DNA of 64,000 bases from Schistocephalus solidus (GCA_017591395.1 WEDG01000416.1:62001-126000), one strand, 5' to 3'. Shown: positions 35,123 through 47,295, counted from the stretch's first letter. The notes: generated from the sequence alone by a model not told the origin. Translations and numbers: made by a program.

Positions 35123-36917
35123 ACCGTTTGACCGTGGATTTCGACGAGTCCACCGTATGCTCCACACCAGGTGGTGCAGGGACGGTGACTTGCGCGTTAA
35201 TTAGTTTTAAGTGATAGTAGCCTTGCACTGCTGCTACAGCACTCTCTCCTCCTCCCCAACCTGAGCCCGGTGTCATGACAAAGTCAAGAAGACCGGAGAT
35301 GGGAGAGGGGGCAGGTGGCTGGGACGGACGGAGCCGCCCCTGGGCGTACCACCACACCTGGCTTGGATCCCACGGAGTGGGAGTGCCATAAAGGCCACAT
35401 TAAGAAGGAGCCATTGCAGCCTGACTCTCCGTCTGCCAGTCAGCCACTCCACATAAAACACACATTGGGCTGACCACGCGGCTCGAGTTATCCCGTCAGT
35501 TGGCAAACTTCCAAGCCATGGCTTTTAGCGCACCGTGATAGTTTCAAGCGCGTCAGATTATTTATAGTGAGGAAAATGCGCTGAGCTGTTGACCTCACTC
35601 TCTCCTCCCCCACCCCCACAATCAGACCACCATCCGAGCCAGTCAGTTGTCTCATGTGGGAGTAGGCGCATTAGCTGACGGGTCGGCGTACCCGTCTTCG
35701 CGCGCCACAGCACGACCTGGCCCCCATTACGCACACACCAAGATTTACTTACTCAGGGGATATGGAGGAGCCATCGCCATCTGACTCCCAGTCCACTGGT
35801 CAGCCACTCGACACATACATCACCTACACTGGGCTGACGGCGTGGGCTGTGTAAGCGTCAGATTGGCAGCCTTCCCAGCCATGGTTTCTAGGAAACCGTG
35901 ATTTTATCAGGTACATTATGATGATTGTGAGGGTTTTGTCTATGTATTAATGTAGATAGTGTGCGCTGATGTGGCTTAGCCTCCAGTGGTTTACCGCAGG
36001 TTGTCGTGGAGGCGCATGCGTCCTAATAGGCTCATGCGGTGTGTAAATATGCGGGAGCAGTGAGGGCAGTGGAGGTGGTCGCGGCGACTGTATGTCGGAG
36101 CCCTAGGCACTGGTTCACCAGCCTCCGTGCGATGGGTTCGCAGGTGACTGACCAGGCCGATGTGTGAGTTGAAGTTGCGGGCGCATTGTGGGCAGGAGAA
36201 ATCAGTAGAGGCTTGGGGGATATCATTCATGGTAGTGGGGGTGGCAGTGGTGGTAAGAATGGCAGGAGCGGAGGGAGTGCATGAAGTATCGGTGTTGTCG
36301 GCATTGTGGTGAATTCCGCTGTCATGGATGCGCATGTGACCGAATAGGCCCATGCGATGAGTGAATGCGCGAGGACAGTGAAGAAAGTGGAGGCGACGAT
36401 CTCTGCTGTGTGTTGGTGCTCCAGGCGCTGCTTCACCAGTCTCTGTACGATGGATTCGCAAGTGACCGACCAGGCCGATGTGTGAGGTGAATGTGTGGTC
36501 GCATTGAGGATAGTTTAGGAGAGAGTCCCCATCGCTGATGGTGGTGGTGGTAGTGAAGGCGAAGGCGGTGGTGGGGGTAACAGGCGATGAGTATTGGGAT
36601 GTGGTCTCTATGATGGTGGGAGTAATTGAATTGATGCCAGTAGTGAGGGTGGGAGTCTAAAGGAGGGTTGGCAGAATTTGACGTGGAAATTGGAATTGTC
36701 GAATTGTTGGTGCATTGCGTCCGAAGATGTCAGACCAGGCCGATTCGCGCTCGGAAGATGCGTTGGCAGCGTGGGTATGTGTGCAGGGCCTGGGCATTGA
36801 CGGCGTTGGTCTGGGGCGCTGGTGACTTTCGTGCCGCTCTTTTGGCCTTGGCGGCAGCGATCCGGTTGGCCTCATAGGTTGCTGCACTAGTATTCACGGA
36901 TCTTCTCCATGCCGGTC
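35123..36917 (-). mobile_element. RTE-like element with C2H2 zinc-finger tail, 5'-truncated copy
   Basis: On the minus strand it starts inside the RT C-terminus (RPAWRRS at 36917), continues through a KAKRAARKS segment and a C2H2 zinc-finger array (stop at 35991), then about 870 bp of 3' UTR. It is homologous to the plus-strand copy at 49.8-52.7 kb. Flanks taacatatgttccg (35109-35122) and taatatatgtaccg (36918-36931) match at 12 of 14 positions and look like an aged target duplication in the Gypsy element. Confidence 0.8.
35991..36461 (-). pseudogene. C2H2 zinc-finger array of the truncated RTE-like copy
   Basis: 156 open codons with fingers C-P-R-A-F-THRMGLFGHMRIH, FSCPQCARNFNSHIGLVSHL and LHCPHCSRIFTHRMSLLGRM, ending RLHDNLR. 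The first of these fingers has lost its leading cysteine (LHFLHC instead of LHCPHC). Another finger remnant lies just upstream in a different frame. Confidence 0.75.
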
Positions 36918-36923
36918 TAATAT

Positions 36924-37110
36924 ATGTACCGTTTGATAGGCTTTGTTAAATTTTATCGAAGTTTCATCTCTCACTGCACCCAATTGATGTTATCTCTCCC
37001 TAATCTTGTACTCGGAACCAATCACGAGTTTTATTTTCCTTATACAGCTGTGGACGATTTGCAACGTGTCAAAGAGACCCTTGCAGATACGTCAGTTTGG
37101 CCGTCGTAGT
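36924..37110 (+). pseudogene. Gypsy RT/RNase H junction remnant
   Basis: IGFVKFYRSFISHCTQLMLS matches the FLGxVNFYRRF motif of Ty3/Gypsy, followed by LQRVKETLAD. It shows that the Gypsy pol resumes after the RTE-like insertion. Confidence 0.7.
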
Positions 37111-37111
37111 C

Positions 37112-37340
37112 CAACGATGTCCTTTGTATGCTCCACAAAAGGTTGCTGCAGGGATGGTACTTACGCGCAAATTAGCTTTAAGTGATATTCGAATTGCACA
37201 GCATCTACTGCACTCTCTATTCCCTTACCTGACTGTGCCCGGTGTCAAGCCATAGTCAAGAAGACCAGAGGTGGGGTCGGGCGCAGATGGAGCATCACCC
37301 ACGGAGTGGGAGAGCGGGGTGCCGCACGACCCTGCACCCA
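37112..37340 (-). repeat. 3' UTR fragment of the RTE-like element nested in Gypsy
   Basis: tgtatgctccacaaaaggtt, gcgcaaattagctttaagtg, ctgtgcccggtgtca and agtcaagaagaccaga parallel the UTR at 35.15-35.30 kb. Gypsy RNase H coding follows at 37360. Confidence 0.65.
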
Positions 37341-37359
37341 CGCGTGCCCATCTTGGGCA

Positions 37360-37710
37360 CGCGCTTATACAGCGGCGCTTTCTCGACCTTTGACTGGTGT
37401 CCCGCTGACGCCTCCGGTTGTGCCATAGATGCAGCCCTACAATAACAGACTTCCATCGGCATCCAACCCTTGGTCCTCTACGCTGCCAAGTTGACACCCA
37501 CCGAAATTTGGTATATAACTTTTGTTAGAGAAATCCCTGCTATTTATGTGGTTATTAAAAATTTCTAAATTATGTTGAACGCAGAAATTTTGTATTTATA
37601 CCGACCACAAATCGCCTATCTATGCCACCCCTTCTCCTACGATAAGTATTCATCCTGAGAAACACGCTGTCTCGAGTTTATTTCTCAGTTCGATTGCTTT
37701 TAGGCTTTTC
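37360..37710 (+). pseudogene. Gypsy RNase H remnant
   Basis: DASGCAIDAALQ followed by LYAAKLTPTEIWY matches the TDAS...GAVL and FSRKLTPTE motifs of Ty3/Gypsy RNase H; a YTDHKSPIYA-like piece follows near 37595. Confidence 0.65.
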
Positions 37711-37869
37711 AAGTGAAGTCGCTGACTGTCTTTCTCAACCTGGAATTAACGCCATTGCTCACCTGCCATTTACTTGGAGCGCATGTCGGAAATGCATCAC
37801 CAGCCGAATTTTACTTAACAACCTGAACATACTAGTCTTCGGATCAAGACCATTCTTCTGTCCTCCCCC

Positions 37870-38660
37870 TATGGTACCATTTTGTGTGAAATATCGCGCT
37901 GTTCCTCTCGATCTGTAATACTGAGGGAGATGAAACGAGATGTTTTTACCGCATTGCACAAACTTGCTCATCCTGACATCTGGGCTATCAGCACCTCGTC
38001 AACGAGCATTTCACCTGGCCCATTTGAACACCGATATCCGCCAGTGGGCTCGTTTATGTTTGGCCTGTAAGAAAGTTAACATCAGATGGCAGAGCAAAGC
38101 CTCCGTTGACACTTTTCTTGCGGTCGACGCACGCTTTTTACATAGATCTGGTAGGTCCTTTGCCAACATCCCGTGGTTGTGATTAGTAACTAACTGCAAT
38201 TGACCGACTTAAGATTTACTCCAATTTTAAATGTAATTGGGGATACCGTCAAACACCTCTTTCAGAAACTGTATCTCCCACTATAGTTTTTCATAAACTA
38301 TTACAACCAATCGAGGCCAGGAATTTGAATGTAGACTTTCAAATGACCTTTAAGACCTCCGTGGATTTTTCCACATATTCAGAACGGCCTGCCATCTCTC
38401 ACGCAATGGTTTAGTCGTGCGTTTCCACCATCAAATCAAAGCCTCGCCTTGAGCCCATGACAACCCCGCTAATTGGAGCGAGCATCTGTCCTTGGGTATC
38501 CTCGGTACACATGCCACCCTCAAACCCGACTTGGAGTTCTCCGCTGTCGAACTTGTTTATGGCACTACCCTGCGTGTTCTCGAGGATTGTGTGGGGCAGA
38601 GTCAAAGCTTAGTTGACATGAATCCTACTGATTATGACCAAACATTGCGCCGGACAATTA
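37870..38660 (+). pseudogene. Gypsy integrase remnant
   Basis: ALHKLAHPDIWA, HLNTDIRQWARLCLACKKVN (zinc-binding HHCC end) and GRSFANIPW / LTAIDRL pieces of the catalytic core are readable, and later ANWSEHLSL-like and ELVYGTTLR-like motifs near 38465-38580. Stops and shifts throughout. Confidence 0.75.
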
Positions 38661-38764
38661 AGTCATAAATTGACCCTAACTTTCTAATATGATGTTTGTG
38701 CTTGTCCAAGTAGATGGTTTTCTTAAGGCCAGTGAATTTGCACTGCATCATTTGTGACGAAGCA

Positions 38765-40110
38765 ATTGTACTTCACTCGAAGGTGGTCCTCAAGCAGCGC
38801 TGGTAGGGCCTTATCGAAAATCCAGTCCAAAGTGCAGTTGAATAGAATGGGCGACCAGTTGCAACTTTGTCGAAGGCCAGATCGAGTACAGAACGGCTGA
38901 GAGTGATTGCTAAGGCTGAGAACTCGCGCATAATCTTTACCGGTTCACCATCTAGTGTCATAATCCGCCACAGGTACTCCCAACGGACGGAATGGGATGC
39001 ATCGCTGAAGTCAGCAAAGCAGATGGCCATCGGGTGTTGGTGGCTATGGTGGAATTCAATAATGTGTCTCAGTGTGGATATCAGGTAAACACATCCAAGC
39101 CTGCCAATGAATTCGGTTTGATCAGGCCTCGTCCTAGGGCAATGTGAGCCTATAAAACATCAAACATCGTTACAGCAACGTTGAGGAGGCTTCTGCCAGG
39201 ATAATTATCGCATTTTGAACACAGGAACAACAATCCCCAACGGCGTCACCAGGCACGACCTCTCCTCTCTACGCTGGTTTAGTAACCTTGTAGATTTCAG
39301 TGGGTATACCATCCTCTCTGGGGGCCTTGTTATTGCGCAACCTTTTAACGTCATCGGTGACTTCTCCTTCAGAAGAGGGCTGCATGAAACTGCACAGGCC
39401 GGGAGGCATAGCACTCTGCTGCAGAGAGGGCGCTGTGAGTTGAGCACCAGAATTCAGAAGGTGCGTGAAGCGTTTACGGTATCACTTGACATCGGCCGAG
39501 TTAACGGCAATAAAGAAGCCATCCATGTCACGAACGCGGTCACTCAACAAAGAGGGTTTGCTATTAACTTGACAGAGTGTCGGCTATGTTTGAGGCCTGC
39601 TCCATGGAGATCACTATTTCAGGTCAATATTTCCCGCCATCCCTAGCGTACTATAAGGTCATTTTCCAGAGTTGGTGGAAGATATCGGCATTACGGTAGC
39701 TGGCTCGAACCGTCTGACAGACAACTGCAAGCTTCTTCCGCTGTTCCCGTTGCTGCGGTGTCGTTGAGTATATCCAAGAATTTTTTAGCGGCATCATAGA
39801 CTTAGATCTTCACCTATGACCACTGTCCACTGCCTTCTCTCTCGGCTTGAGTCGTAAATTACGATATTACGCTTCTTGCAAACTTCCTGGGATGAGTATA
39901 CAATTCTAGGGAGTATGGCATCGGCACACTGAGTTTCTTGTGTACTTTTGCTTTTTGTAAAGTGGCACGTTCCAGCTGAGCTGTTCAGGCGAAGCATGTT
40001 CATTTACTGATCACTCCTATAGCCCATGTAGGTTCATCCACATTCTATCCTCATAGAAAGCGCTCCGGATTATGCACCAAATTTTCCCAAATCAGAAGTC
40101 ATGGAAGATG
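38765..40110 (-). mobile_element. LINE with RTE-type RT, N-terminal half, degraded
   Basis: Minus-strand pieces in RT order: LRNNKAP-like and DGIPTEIYK (about 39310), GIVVPVFK (39210), then AICFADFSDASHSVRWEYLW and RIMTLDGEPVKIM (38950-39030), DLAFDKVA and SALWTGFSIRP. These match the endonuclease-RT LINEs with AICFIDF.AAFDSV and GIRSGVRQG motifs. It abuts the 3' end of the Gypsy remnant. Confidence 0.6.
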
Positions 40111-40712
40111 GAATAGCTTTGATGAGTGAAAAGAGCTAACAAGGGACTCTGCAAGCAGTTGCCGCTAGCTGTCTTCTCAGGCCAGTTGTTGATGTATGTC
40201 CGCTGTTGAGCTTACTTGACCACAGGGCATTATTTCTAGCCTGCAGCCAACCAGTGCAGTGAGGCATGTTGATTGGTTTCGAGCACTCGTAGGCTGGTGC
40301 CAAGACTCTAGCGGTCCCAGCAGGAGCGCAATATGAACGGTATGAGCCAGCGTCTGCGTCGGTCATCACGTGAGCCTCGAGCAGGAGCGGCGAAATAAAC
40401 GGCGCACATAGGAACAGACTGCCACAAGGCGTTATTCATCGAAAATAAAATATTCCAATCGCTTTTCGAACATAGCCATGATACCGGAACTCCCATTGTT
40501 GCTTGGCAGTGCGTTCTACGGTCAAACTGCAAGTAGGCTGAAGGAAAAGCGTTGTTGTTCTAGGCACCTACATTCGTTTTTTACCTTGTAGTATAGTCGT
40601 GCAGGTGACTTATGTTTTCAAACTCGAAGAAATCTTCGGATTTAGGTGAGAAATTGTCTGTATTGGCCCGTCTCCGTGCGCATGTTGTAATTCTGAACCT
40701 GAGAAGAAGATG

Positions 40713-40836
40713 CGATCGCTGGGACAAGGGCTTTATTCGCCTGACGTTTCGGATTCCGATTCGAAACCATCTTCAGAGATCAGTTTGAGTTGGAATTCTA
40801 AACTTCAGGCGAATAAAGCTCTTGTCCCAGCGATCA
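40713..40836 (-). mobile_element. Penelope-like terminal palindrome with hammerhead-like motif
   Basis: Left arm gatcgctgggacaagggctt (40713-) and right arm aagctcttgtcccagcgatc (to 40835) extend inward through the attcgcctga / tcaggcgaat segments, giving arms of about 45 bp around a 35-40 bp loop. On the minus strand the loop side reads CTGAAGA (40770-40776), a hairpin-capable stretch, then GAAAC and GTCAGG (40740-40750), the spacing seen in hammerhead-type cores reported in PLE termini. Confidence 0.6.
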
Positions 40837-41099
40837 CACCATCTTCTTCCCAATTACTTCCTAGGACTCGTATGTTCGCTCGTATCGGCAATGCCGAACG
40901 TCTTGTGACTACTTGCACGTTCGCACCAGTGACGGCCAATCGCGTCTGTTCAAACCGTCCAATCCCCTTCACGGCTTTCTCACATAACCTCTTCACTGTC
41001 TCACATCTGGTAATGCCGCACTCGTAGTTCCGGACGTACCCTCGTCCAGCTGCCATTTTCCTCCAACCCCCTTTCCGATAGTTCTGCATCGAATACAAT

Positions 41100-42240
41100 A
41101 TTCTCCTAACTGGTGTTCCATTTCTTTTCTCATACGGAACTGGAAGTAAACATCGTAGAAGCTAGGACCTTCCCTAATAACTTAAGATGTCATGACATGT
41201 CAGCTGGTAGTGTAGAATTTCGAAAGTAGAATGCAATGAAGCTCTCTTTGGAGAAATGAAACAACTTGAGCTTCGTTTATTTAAGGATATTACAGAATCC
41301 TACGACCATCCACCAGATTTTTTGCCAGTCTTCGTACCTGCTCGATGGGGCCACTGTCCTTTTCCACCCAAGACATTCATACTGAAATGCAGTACTCTAA
41401 ATTTATTCTTACCAATTCGCGAAGAGTTCTGGGGTAAAGATAACGAAATCATGTTCAATCCTCTGAATAATGTCAGTTCCCCGATAACAATTTCTCAGCT
41501 AATCAAGACAGCATATGCTTGATAAAATTGCTCTTGTCTCTGGGCGCCTTGTCAAGGGCCTCGATTTTATACTCATTCACACACGCACGCACCGACTACG
41601 CGCAGCCATACAATGAGCTGATTCACGGCTGCTTGCCAAGTTTTCTGAGCTCCGTCGTTCTTGCCTCAGTGACCCCCTGTCACCCTAGCGTCTAAGTACA
41701 TTCTGTCGAGCACCGCACTTGGCAAATCTGCAGATCCCCTAGTGTGCGTTATGCCCTCGCAGCTAGGGCTTGCCACAACCTACACGACAGGCTCGCACAC
41801 AACGGTGGCCGCGCGAGAAACGGTGCTCGCACGAATTCTCCTTGTCTGAGGTTTTTCGCCCGGCACAGGCGTCTTACAGTCGAAGTCGCAGCCACCTAGG
41901 GTCGATAAGGCACGAAAAGGCTCGAGGTTGTGGCCTGTAGAACTGCTCTTCAAGGGGAGACTGCATAATTGGCCACTTAACGACTGCTCTTGCGAAAGCG
42001 ACAAAATATCGATTACTACGCTAGCAGGATTCTTGCATGGACCACATAATTAAAGGGTTCTGGTGGCATCGAGTCTGTAGCGATCGCAAGGCGTACATTA
42101 ACTGTTGGAGACAACTGCTCGACTGGGAATTGAGTTTTTTAAGGTTTTCTTATAGAACTTTGGTCGTCACATTTGCCTCCGTAAGTCTGTTGACAAATAT
42201 CAGGAATCAATTGAGTTCTCTTAACACCGAAGGATCTTTA
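41100..42240. other. No recognised coding region
   Basis: An 88-codon open frame (41256-41522) has no recognised domain. 41550-42000 is GC-richer than its surroundings (cgcacgcaccgactacgcgc and similar) and unassigned; it might be non-coding PLE sequence. Confidence 0.3.
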
Positions 42241-42259
42241 GACTAAGTTCTGCGGCTAA

Positions 42260-42890
42260 AGTGCGGCGCATCTCCTCTCTTGAAAGTGTTGAAGCAGAAT
42301 TCCAGCAGCTATGCAAAACATGCCCAAGACAGATTCAGCCTCTGGAATATCGGTGAGCGCAGCGCATGGCTTACCAGGGCAACTGCAGAAAAGAAAGACC
42401 CGTTCAGAAGATGGTGTTTTCTAGGGGAAGCAACAAGCAACCTATTACGACGTCTGAAGAGAGCGATCACAAGTGCTTTCCCGCGGCGAACCCATGCACA
42501 TTCCTCACGATCTCCCCCTCCGACGCTTGGTATATAAAGATCGACTGACGTTAAAGGCCGCATCGATGTGTATTTATTCATTCACTTGCTCAAACAGAGC
42601 GGAATACATTGGCCATACCAGATGCCTGGAAAAGGGAGTGTGTGAATGCATATCTGCCTGGCTAGTAACAGATTAAAACAGATCGATTTCGAATTTAAAT
42701 TGATGCTAATCAACGAGTAGACCCCAATGAAGTCTTATACGTTGTGTCCTGGACACAAACCATTTTCTCTAAAGGTATACGCCAACAGGGGCTAGCAACA
42801 GCTGAGACAGTAGCTATACTGCTAGCGAATCCGACGCCGCATTGTCAGAAGACGCTAGTTAATGTGATCTGTCTTCTCCGGTTAACACCG
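42260..42890 (+). mobile_element. PLE remnant: RT end, GIY-YIG and C-terminus
   Basis: LLRRLKRAITSAFP (42440-42480) is followed in other frames by SMCIYSFTCSNRAEYIGHTR (42564-42625), a damaged GIY-YIG signature, then FSKGIRQQGLATAETVAILL (42770-42830). The order matches the PLE at 22.3-22.8 kb (CIYSFTCS...YIGRT, then GQRLLAEPEVTAIRL). The frames are broken. Confidence 0.7.
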
Positions 42891-42899
42891 ATTTCGGGT

Positions 42900-44990
42900 G
42901 CTGATTACACGCCACCCGATCTCCTGGTGACACTGGTCAACTGAGCGTACTTCACAACGAATTTTGGTCCCCCTACTTGACCTGTAAAACATCGCTCACA
43001 CCCTACCTTACCCTCCCCCTTCCAGTCCCAGTTATAACCACATACCGATCTCGCATGGGAACGATGAACGTTAATCATAAGATACTTATAAACATGGCCC
43101 AACTCCCATGGTTTCATTATCTCTGCAACTGTATAGGCTTAAAGATAAATTACGGCAGACGTGTGTTTGCCGACTTTTCTTATAATTTGTTTACGTCGTC
43201 AACAGATGTGTCATCAGAAAACGTCATGGCCTCATTCAAGGTCACTGTTGCAGTCGTTTGCATTGATGAGGCAGAGTACATAGTACGGATTATACAGAAC
43301 ACCGCCTTATACTTCTACACATTCCGCTGCTATAGTGACACCAATCATTCTACAATATGAATTATAGGAGGCCTTGTGTGCACTCAAATGTGCCCATTTT
43401 TGCATGCGACGCTGATGGGACACGCTAGCAAAAACGGTCCAAAAGCCAGAGAAAATATTTTCTAGTGGACAGTCCAGATCGACAGCTTTTGTTCATTTCT
43501 ACTGCCGATAAAGCAAACACAAGACCGATTTTGGTGAAAGCTTTAGTTGACAGCACAGTAGGTTCCCACACCTCAGCTGGTGCACCTAGGTGCATCATCA
43601 AGTGCCTCATAGTAACCCGTCCCATGATCATACACAAAATACGGATTAAACTAATGCGATGATAGTTTTCCGACTCCAATCCAGACCCTCACTCGTGGAT
43701 TGGAGAAATAGACGAAGATTTCGGTTCCTCGGGAATTTCGCCTACTTCCAGTAGCCTGTGGAGTACCCTGGATACGCCTTCACACAGTATGCTTACCAGT
43801 TCTCAAAGGGCAAATGGATGAAGTTGATCTGCTCCACGTGATCTGGCAGACTTTACTCGGAGTAATTCAGCTCTTATTCGCTAGTGCAACTAACGGAGAC
43901 TCTTGTCGGCGCTGTTCCGACTAGCCACCTAAGTGAAGAAATTTAGAAGGCACATCTCCGTTCATTTAGTTATCTGTCCCCAGCACTCGGTCTTGGGACC
44001 TCCAGTGCCTGAATCAGCCGTCACGTATGTTATTTCGTAGGCAACCGCAGAGTACCTTCGGATTTCCAACAGATAACTGGCGTGTGTTTGACCCATAACT
44101 GGTTTAAAGTTCATTAGTCTCAGCTCGCTGTCGTTTGTTCTCCTGAATACGGTTGATGCTACCAATCAACCGAAAGTGCCTCTACAACTGAATTGAATTT
44201 CCCAGTATGTACAATCGAAAGTTCGCTTAATTTCATTCGCCTGAGCGGATAACTTATATCAATAATTTTACTAACCACCCAGTTGAAAGTGCTTCACTAG
44301 TTAACGACTCCAGGCAACACGCTTGACCACGATTTCTGGAGTACATACAATCGCGTGCTGTCGAAATCTCCTTTCCAGATGTTCGTATGTCACCGCTCGG
44401 GTGATTTAGGCTGAACTAATTGAAGAGCATTACAATATGACCATTATATCCCATTGGTGGGTAATCTTGTAGAAAAAAAAATTCTCTTCGCGAACTAGAA
44501 ATTTTGAACGATACCCTCTTTAACAAGTGTTCCGTAGATCATGTTCTGGCAAAGCGGCTTTCGAAGACCAAATGTGGCCAAAGCGTCCGATAACAAATAT
44601 ACCAAAGGGATAGGTAAAACCGTCCAGGCAGCTGAGTAATCGTGTCTGCGAAAGAAGTCCTAATGGTGTCCGAAAAGACCACCAATTTTGTGTACAGTAG
44701 GAAATCTACTTGTTTGACCCTCAAGGCTACGGGGTCCCAGTGTCTTCACTGAAGACCAAACAAACTCCACGTCCATGCAAAGGAGTCGGCTGAGTGGGGG
44801 TTTCAAACTGTGCGGCCCATGGATAAAAAGGTCGTAGTTACTGACTTAACCCATAAACGATTGCAACTCCTTCGTGTTATTCGACACTTTCATGTTCCTG
44901 AATGCCTTCACTCTCTCTGGGTCCGGTGCACGTCCATCCTCGTTTACTATGAACACGAGATAATGGATCTCTTTTCGCGGGAATTCACTT
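42900..44990. other. No firm feature
   Basis: A 127-codon open frame at 42977-43360 and overlapping frames at 43425-43679 have no recognised motif. Nothing else was identified. Confidence 0.35.
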
Positions 44991-44997
44991 ATCTCGG

Positions 44998-45447
44998 TCC
45001 CGTTATAAAAGTACTTACGCTGGCGTAAGTTTTCAAGGGAGACGATAGTTTGTATCGAGACGCCTTGCTTATGAATTACTGCAAAAGGCGACTTCGGATT
45101 TTCTTCGCCGAGCCTACTCCTAATTTACCAACAGGATCGACTTCATTGTCCTTTATAGGAAACTAAATTGGAACAGAACACAAATCACTACACCACGGAT
45201 CCTGTATATTGCTGTTTCTGGTCTACACCTGCGATGCAACAAGGTGCAAGACGTAAGACATCAGAGCCAGTCTCTGTCTAACAGTGTGGCAGTCTGGCCA
45301 CAACACCCTGTAGGAGGATCTAGGTGAATTATAGGCGAAGATTATGACAGTCACAGTGCGGAGTAAAAAAAGGCGTTTTTTCGGCATCCAAAATGTTAAA
45401 CTAGCTTCTCCTCTACAACCACCCATTAGGCGCAATGCAACCAATAA
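44998..45447 (+). repeat. Unclassified interspersed repeat, copy 2
   Basis: Reverse-complement copy of 26795-27243. It begins cgttataaaagtacttacgc with the ACTTACGC-NN-GCGTAAGT palindrome at 45013-45030, and ends in the coding remnant NVKLASPLQPPIRRNATN. Confidence 0.65.
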
Positions 45448-47278
45448 CTCACTGCAGAATATGTGTTTATTATCGATCCGACTTTCAAATTTCCGAGTGC
45501 TAACTAAAACTATCAGCACACGTTTCGGAAGCACGCTGACAGTAAGAAACTAATCATCCTAAAGCTAGTCATAAACTAACGAAAAGGGACAGAGGGTAAG
45601 ATCGCGCAAATCTTCGCCTCACACACAATTTAGGCCAAATTTTCTAAAGAACATGCCGCAGCAGCCCGGATTTCACAGATATTAGAAAAGATAGAGAAGC
45701 TGGAGCCATGCCAATAACGCAATGAACGTGCGATCACGGCGTTGGTTAAAATCCTGGGGGCAGATTTTTACTGCGATTACAATGTGTCAAACGAAGGACA
45801 CCATGCTGACAAAGTTTATATTTCTTGGTGATGCCAGTTCAAATAAATAGACCTCCAATTCCAAACAAACTAAATTTAGCGAACGATAAGAAAGTCGTTG
45901 AGCGTATGAACCTTTGGTGATTCTACCCCAAGTCTGAATCACTAAATCCCTTCTGGGTCGAAGAAGCTAACTAACGTGGACCCATAGAAGTAGCTGATCA
46001 GAGAGCGGCCTACGTCCTACAGAACTGATGGGAGCGCAATGAGCAGAGGTACCCCAAAGCTAGTTTGACAAATGTGAGAAACGGAAATGGAGGTAATAAC
46101 CCTTGTTACCAGCGAGCAACTGAGTGACGAAAATACTCACCTTGGCGGCAGACCAATGTGTGCCAGATTGTTGACAAGTAGAATGATACGCCATAGTCAC
46201 ATGACTGCAGATCTTATTGGGTCGCATGATAACAGATAAAAAAACTAGTGCCAACGACTGAAAAACCGACGTAGAGAGAGAGAGAGAGCGTATAGATGCA
46301 ACCGAGTTTCAAATCTTTGAAGACCTACAAAGGCTGAAACAAAGGGTGTTCTCTTCGGTGCCTCGTACCGTGTTCACTCTAAAGCAGCCGATAACGATAA
46401 AGCCGACCCGGCGAATGTTAGGGGCTTTCAGCCGCAAAAAGTATCAATCCACAGTATACTACTCTTAAGATGGCAATTTGGCAGAACACCCGAATCACCC
46501 CACTATCCCAAGGTCATACACGAAGGATCAACCAATGTAGTGAAGTGATAAAAGGGCTTCGGGGAGGGCTTCCGATAGTTGTTCAAGTATTGGTTGGCTC
46601 ACTAAAGAGTCGCTACCACCCGAATATCCACGAGAAGCAAAGAGGCCCGTTTAGCGATACCTGAGCACATAATACCCTAGCTTCCTTCGCAATCTAACGA
46701 GAAACGAGCGTAGACGACTTCATAAATCAAAGGACGCTGAACATTGGGAGTTGCAGCAATGGCACAACTACTCAGCGCTTAGCGACCCCTACAATGAGCC
46801 CACTGTTTGCGTGAGAAAAAGTAAGAAAAACAACAGTCAAACAAGCACAAAAGTCAGAACCCATGACTAAACATTCCGGTCTCAGCCAGCGGAACTCCTA
46901 ACGACAAACAGCGATCCGACCCATTTACCAGCACGGCGGCTGCCGCAGCAGCGCAGGGGTTTGAAGTGAACTTTGTGAAGGAAGTGACCACGCAAGACAC
47001 AATTTTGCAAATGGACATACGCCACCTGTACAACTTTTCATAAGAATATGGGCGGCTGGGATTAGAGGATTCCATGCCCAATGACGACAGAGCTAACCGC
47101 TCAGTCGGACTGGACTATCAGCGTTTCCGCGCTATGATTACGGATCTTAACCGATAATTGCCAAAAGAAACGTACTCTCAATGTTAAAAATACTTGGGAC
47201 ATAGTTCATCTCATCAGGTAATTAATATAACCTGTATACGGTTCCTAATCGTGACAATAATTCCGGCGTACTCTTCGG
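45448..47278. other. Mostly unassigned; possible retroelement gag relic
   Basis: Around 46910-47160 the plus strand reads DPFTSTAAAAAAQGFEVNFV, EVTTQDTILQMDIRHLYNFS and YGRLGLEDSMPNDD, which look like structural-protein sequence of a retroelement, but no family could be named. A (GA)n run lies at 46274-46288. Confidence 0.3.
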
Positions 47279-47295
47279 TATATATATATATATAT
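47279..47295. repeat. Short (TA)n tract
   Basis: Uninterrupted TA dinucleotides left of the palindrome. Confidence 0.9.

Larger units (their letters stand above)
33090..38755 (+). mobile_element. Decayed Ty3/Gypsy retrotransposon with nested insertions
   Basis: Gag, protease, reverse transcriptase, RNase H and integrase pieces occur in Ty3/Gypsy order on the plus strand. All frames are interrupted by stops and shifts, so it is inactive. The internal region is split by an RTE-like element (35123-36917) and by a fragment of the same element's 3' UTR (about 37112-37340). Flanking LTRs were not identified; the solo LTR at 30.5 kb need not belong to it. Confidence 0.85.

Noticed and set aside
33090..38755. 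An intact retrovirus-like provirus
   Set aside because: Every domain has stops or shifts, the protease triad is lost, there is no envelope-like reading frame, and paired LTRs were not found.
42977..43360. 127-codon open frame as a gene
   Set aside because: No recognisable domain, no splice or promoter support, and flanked by degenerate PLE sequence; could be chance.
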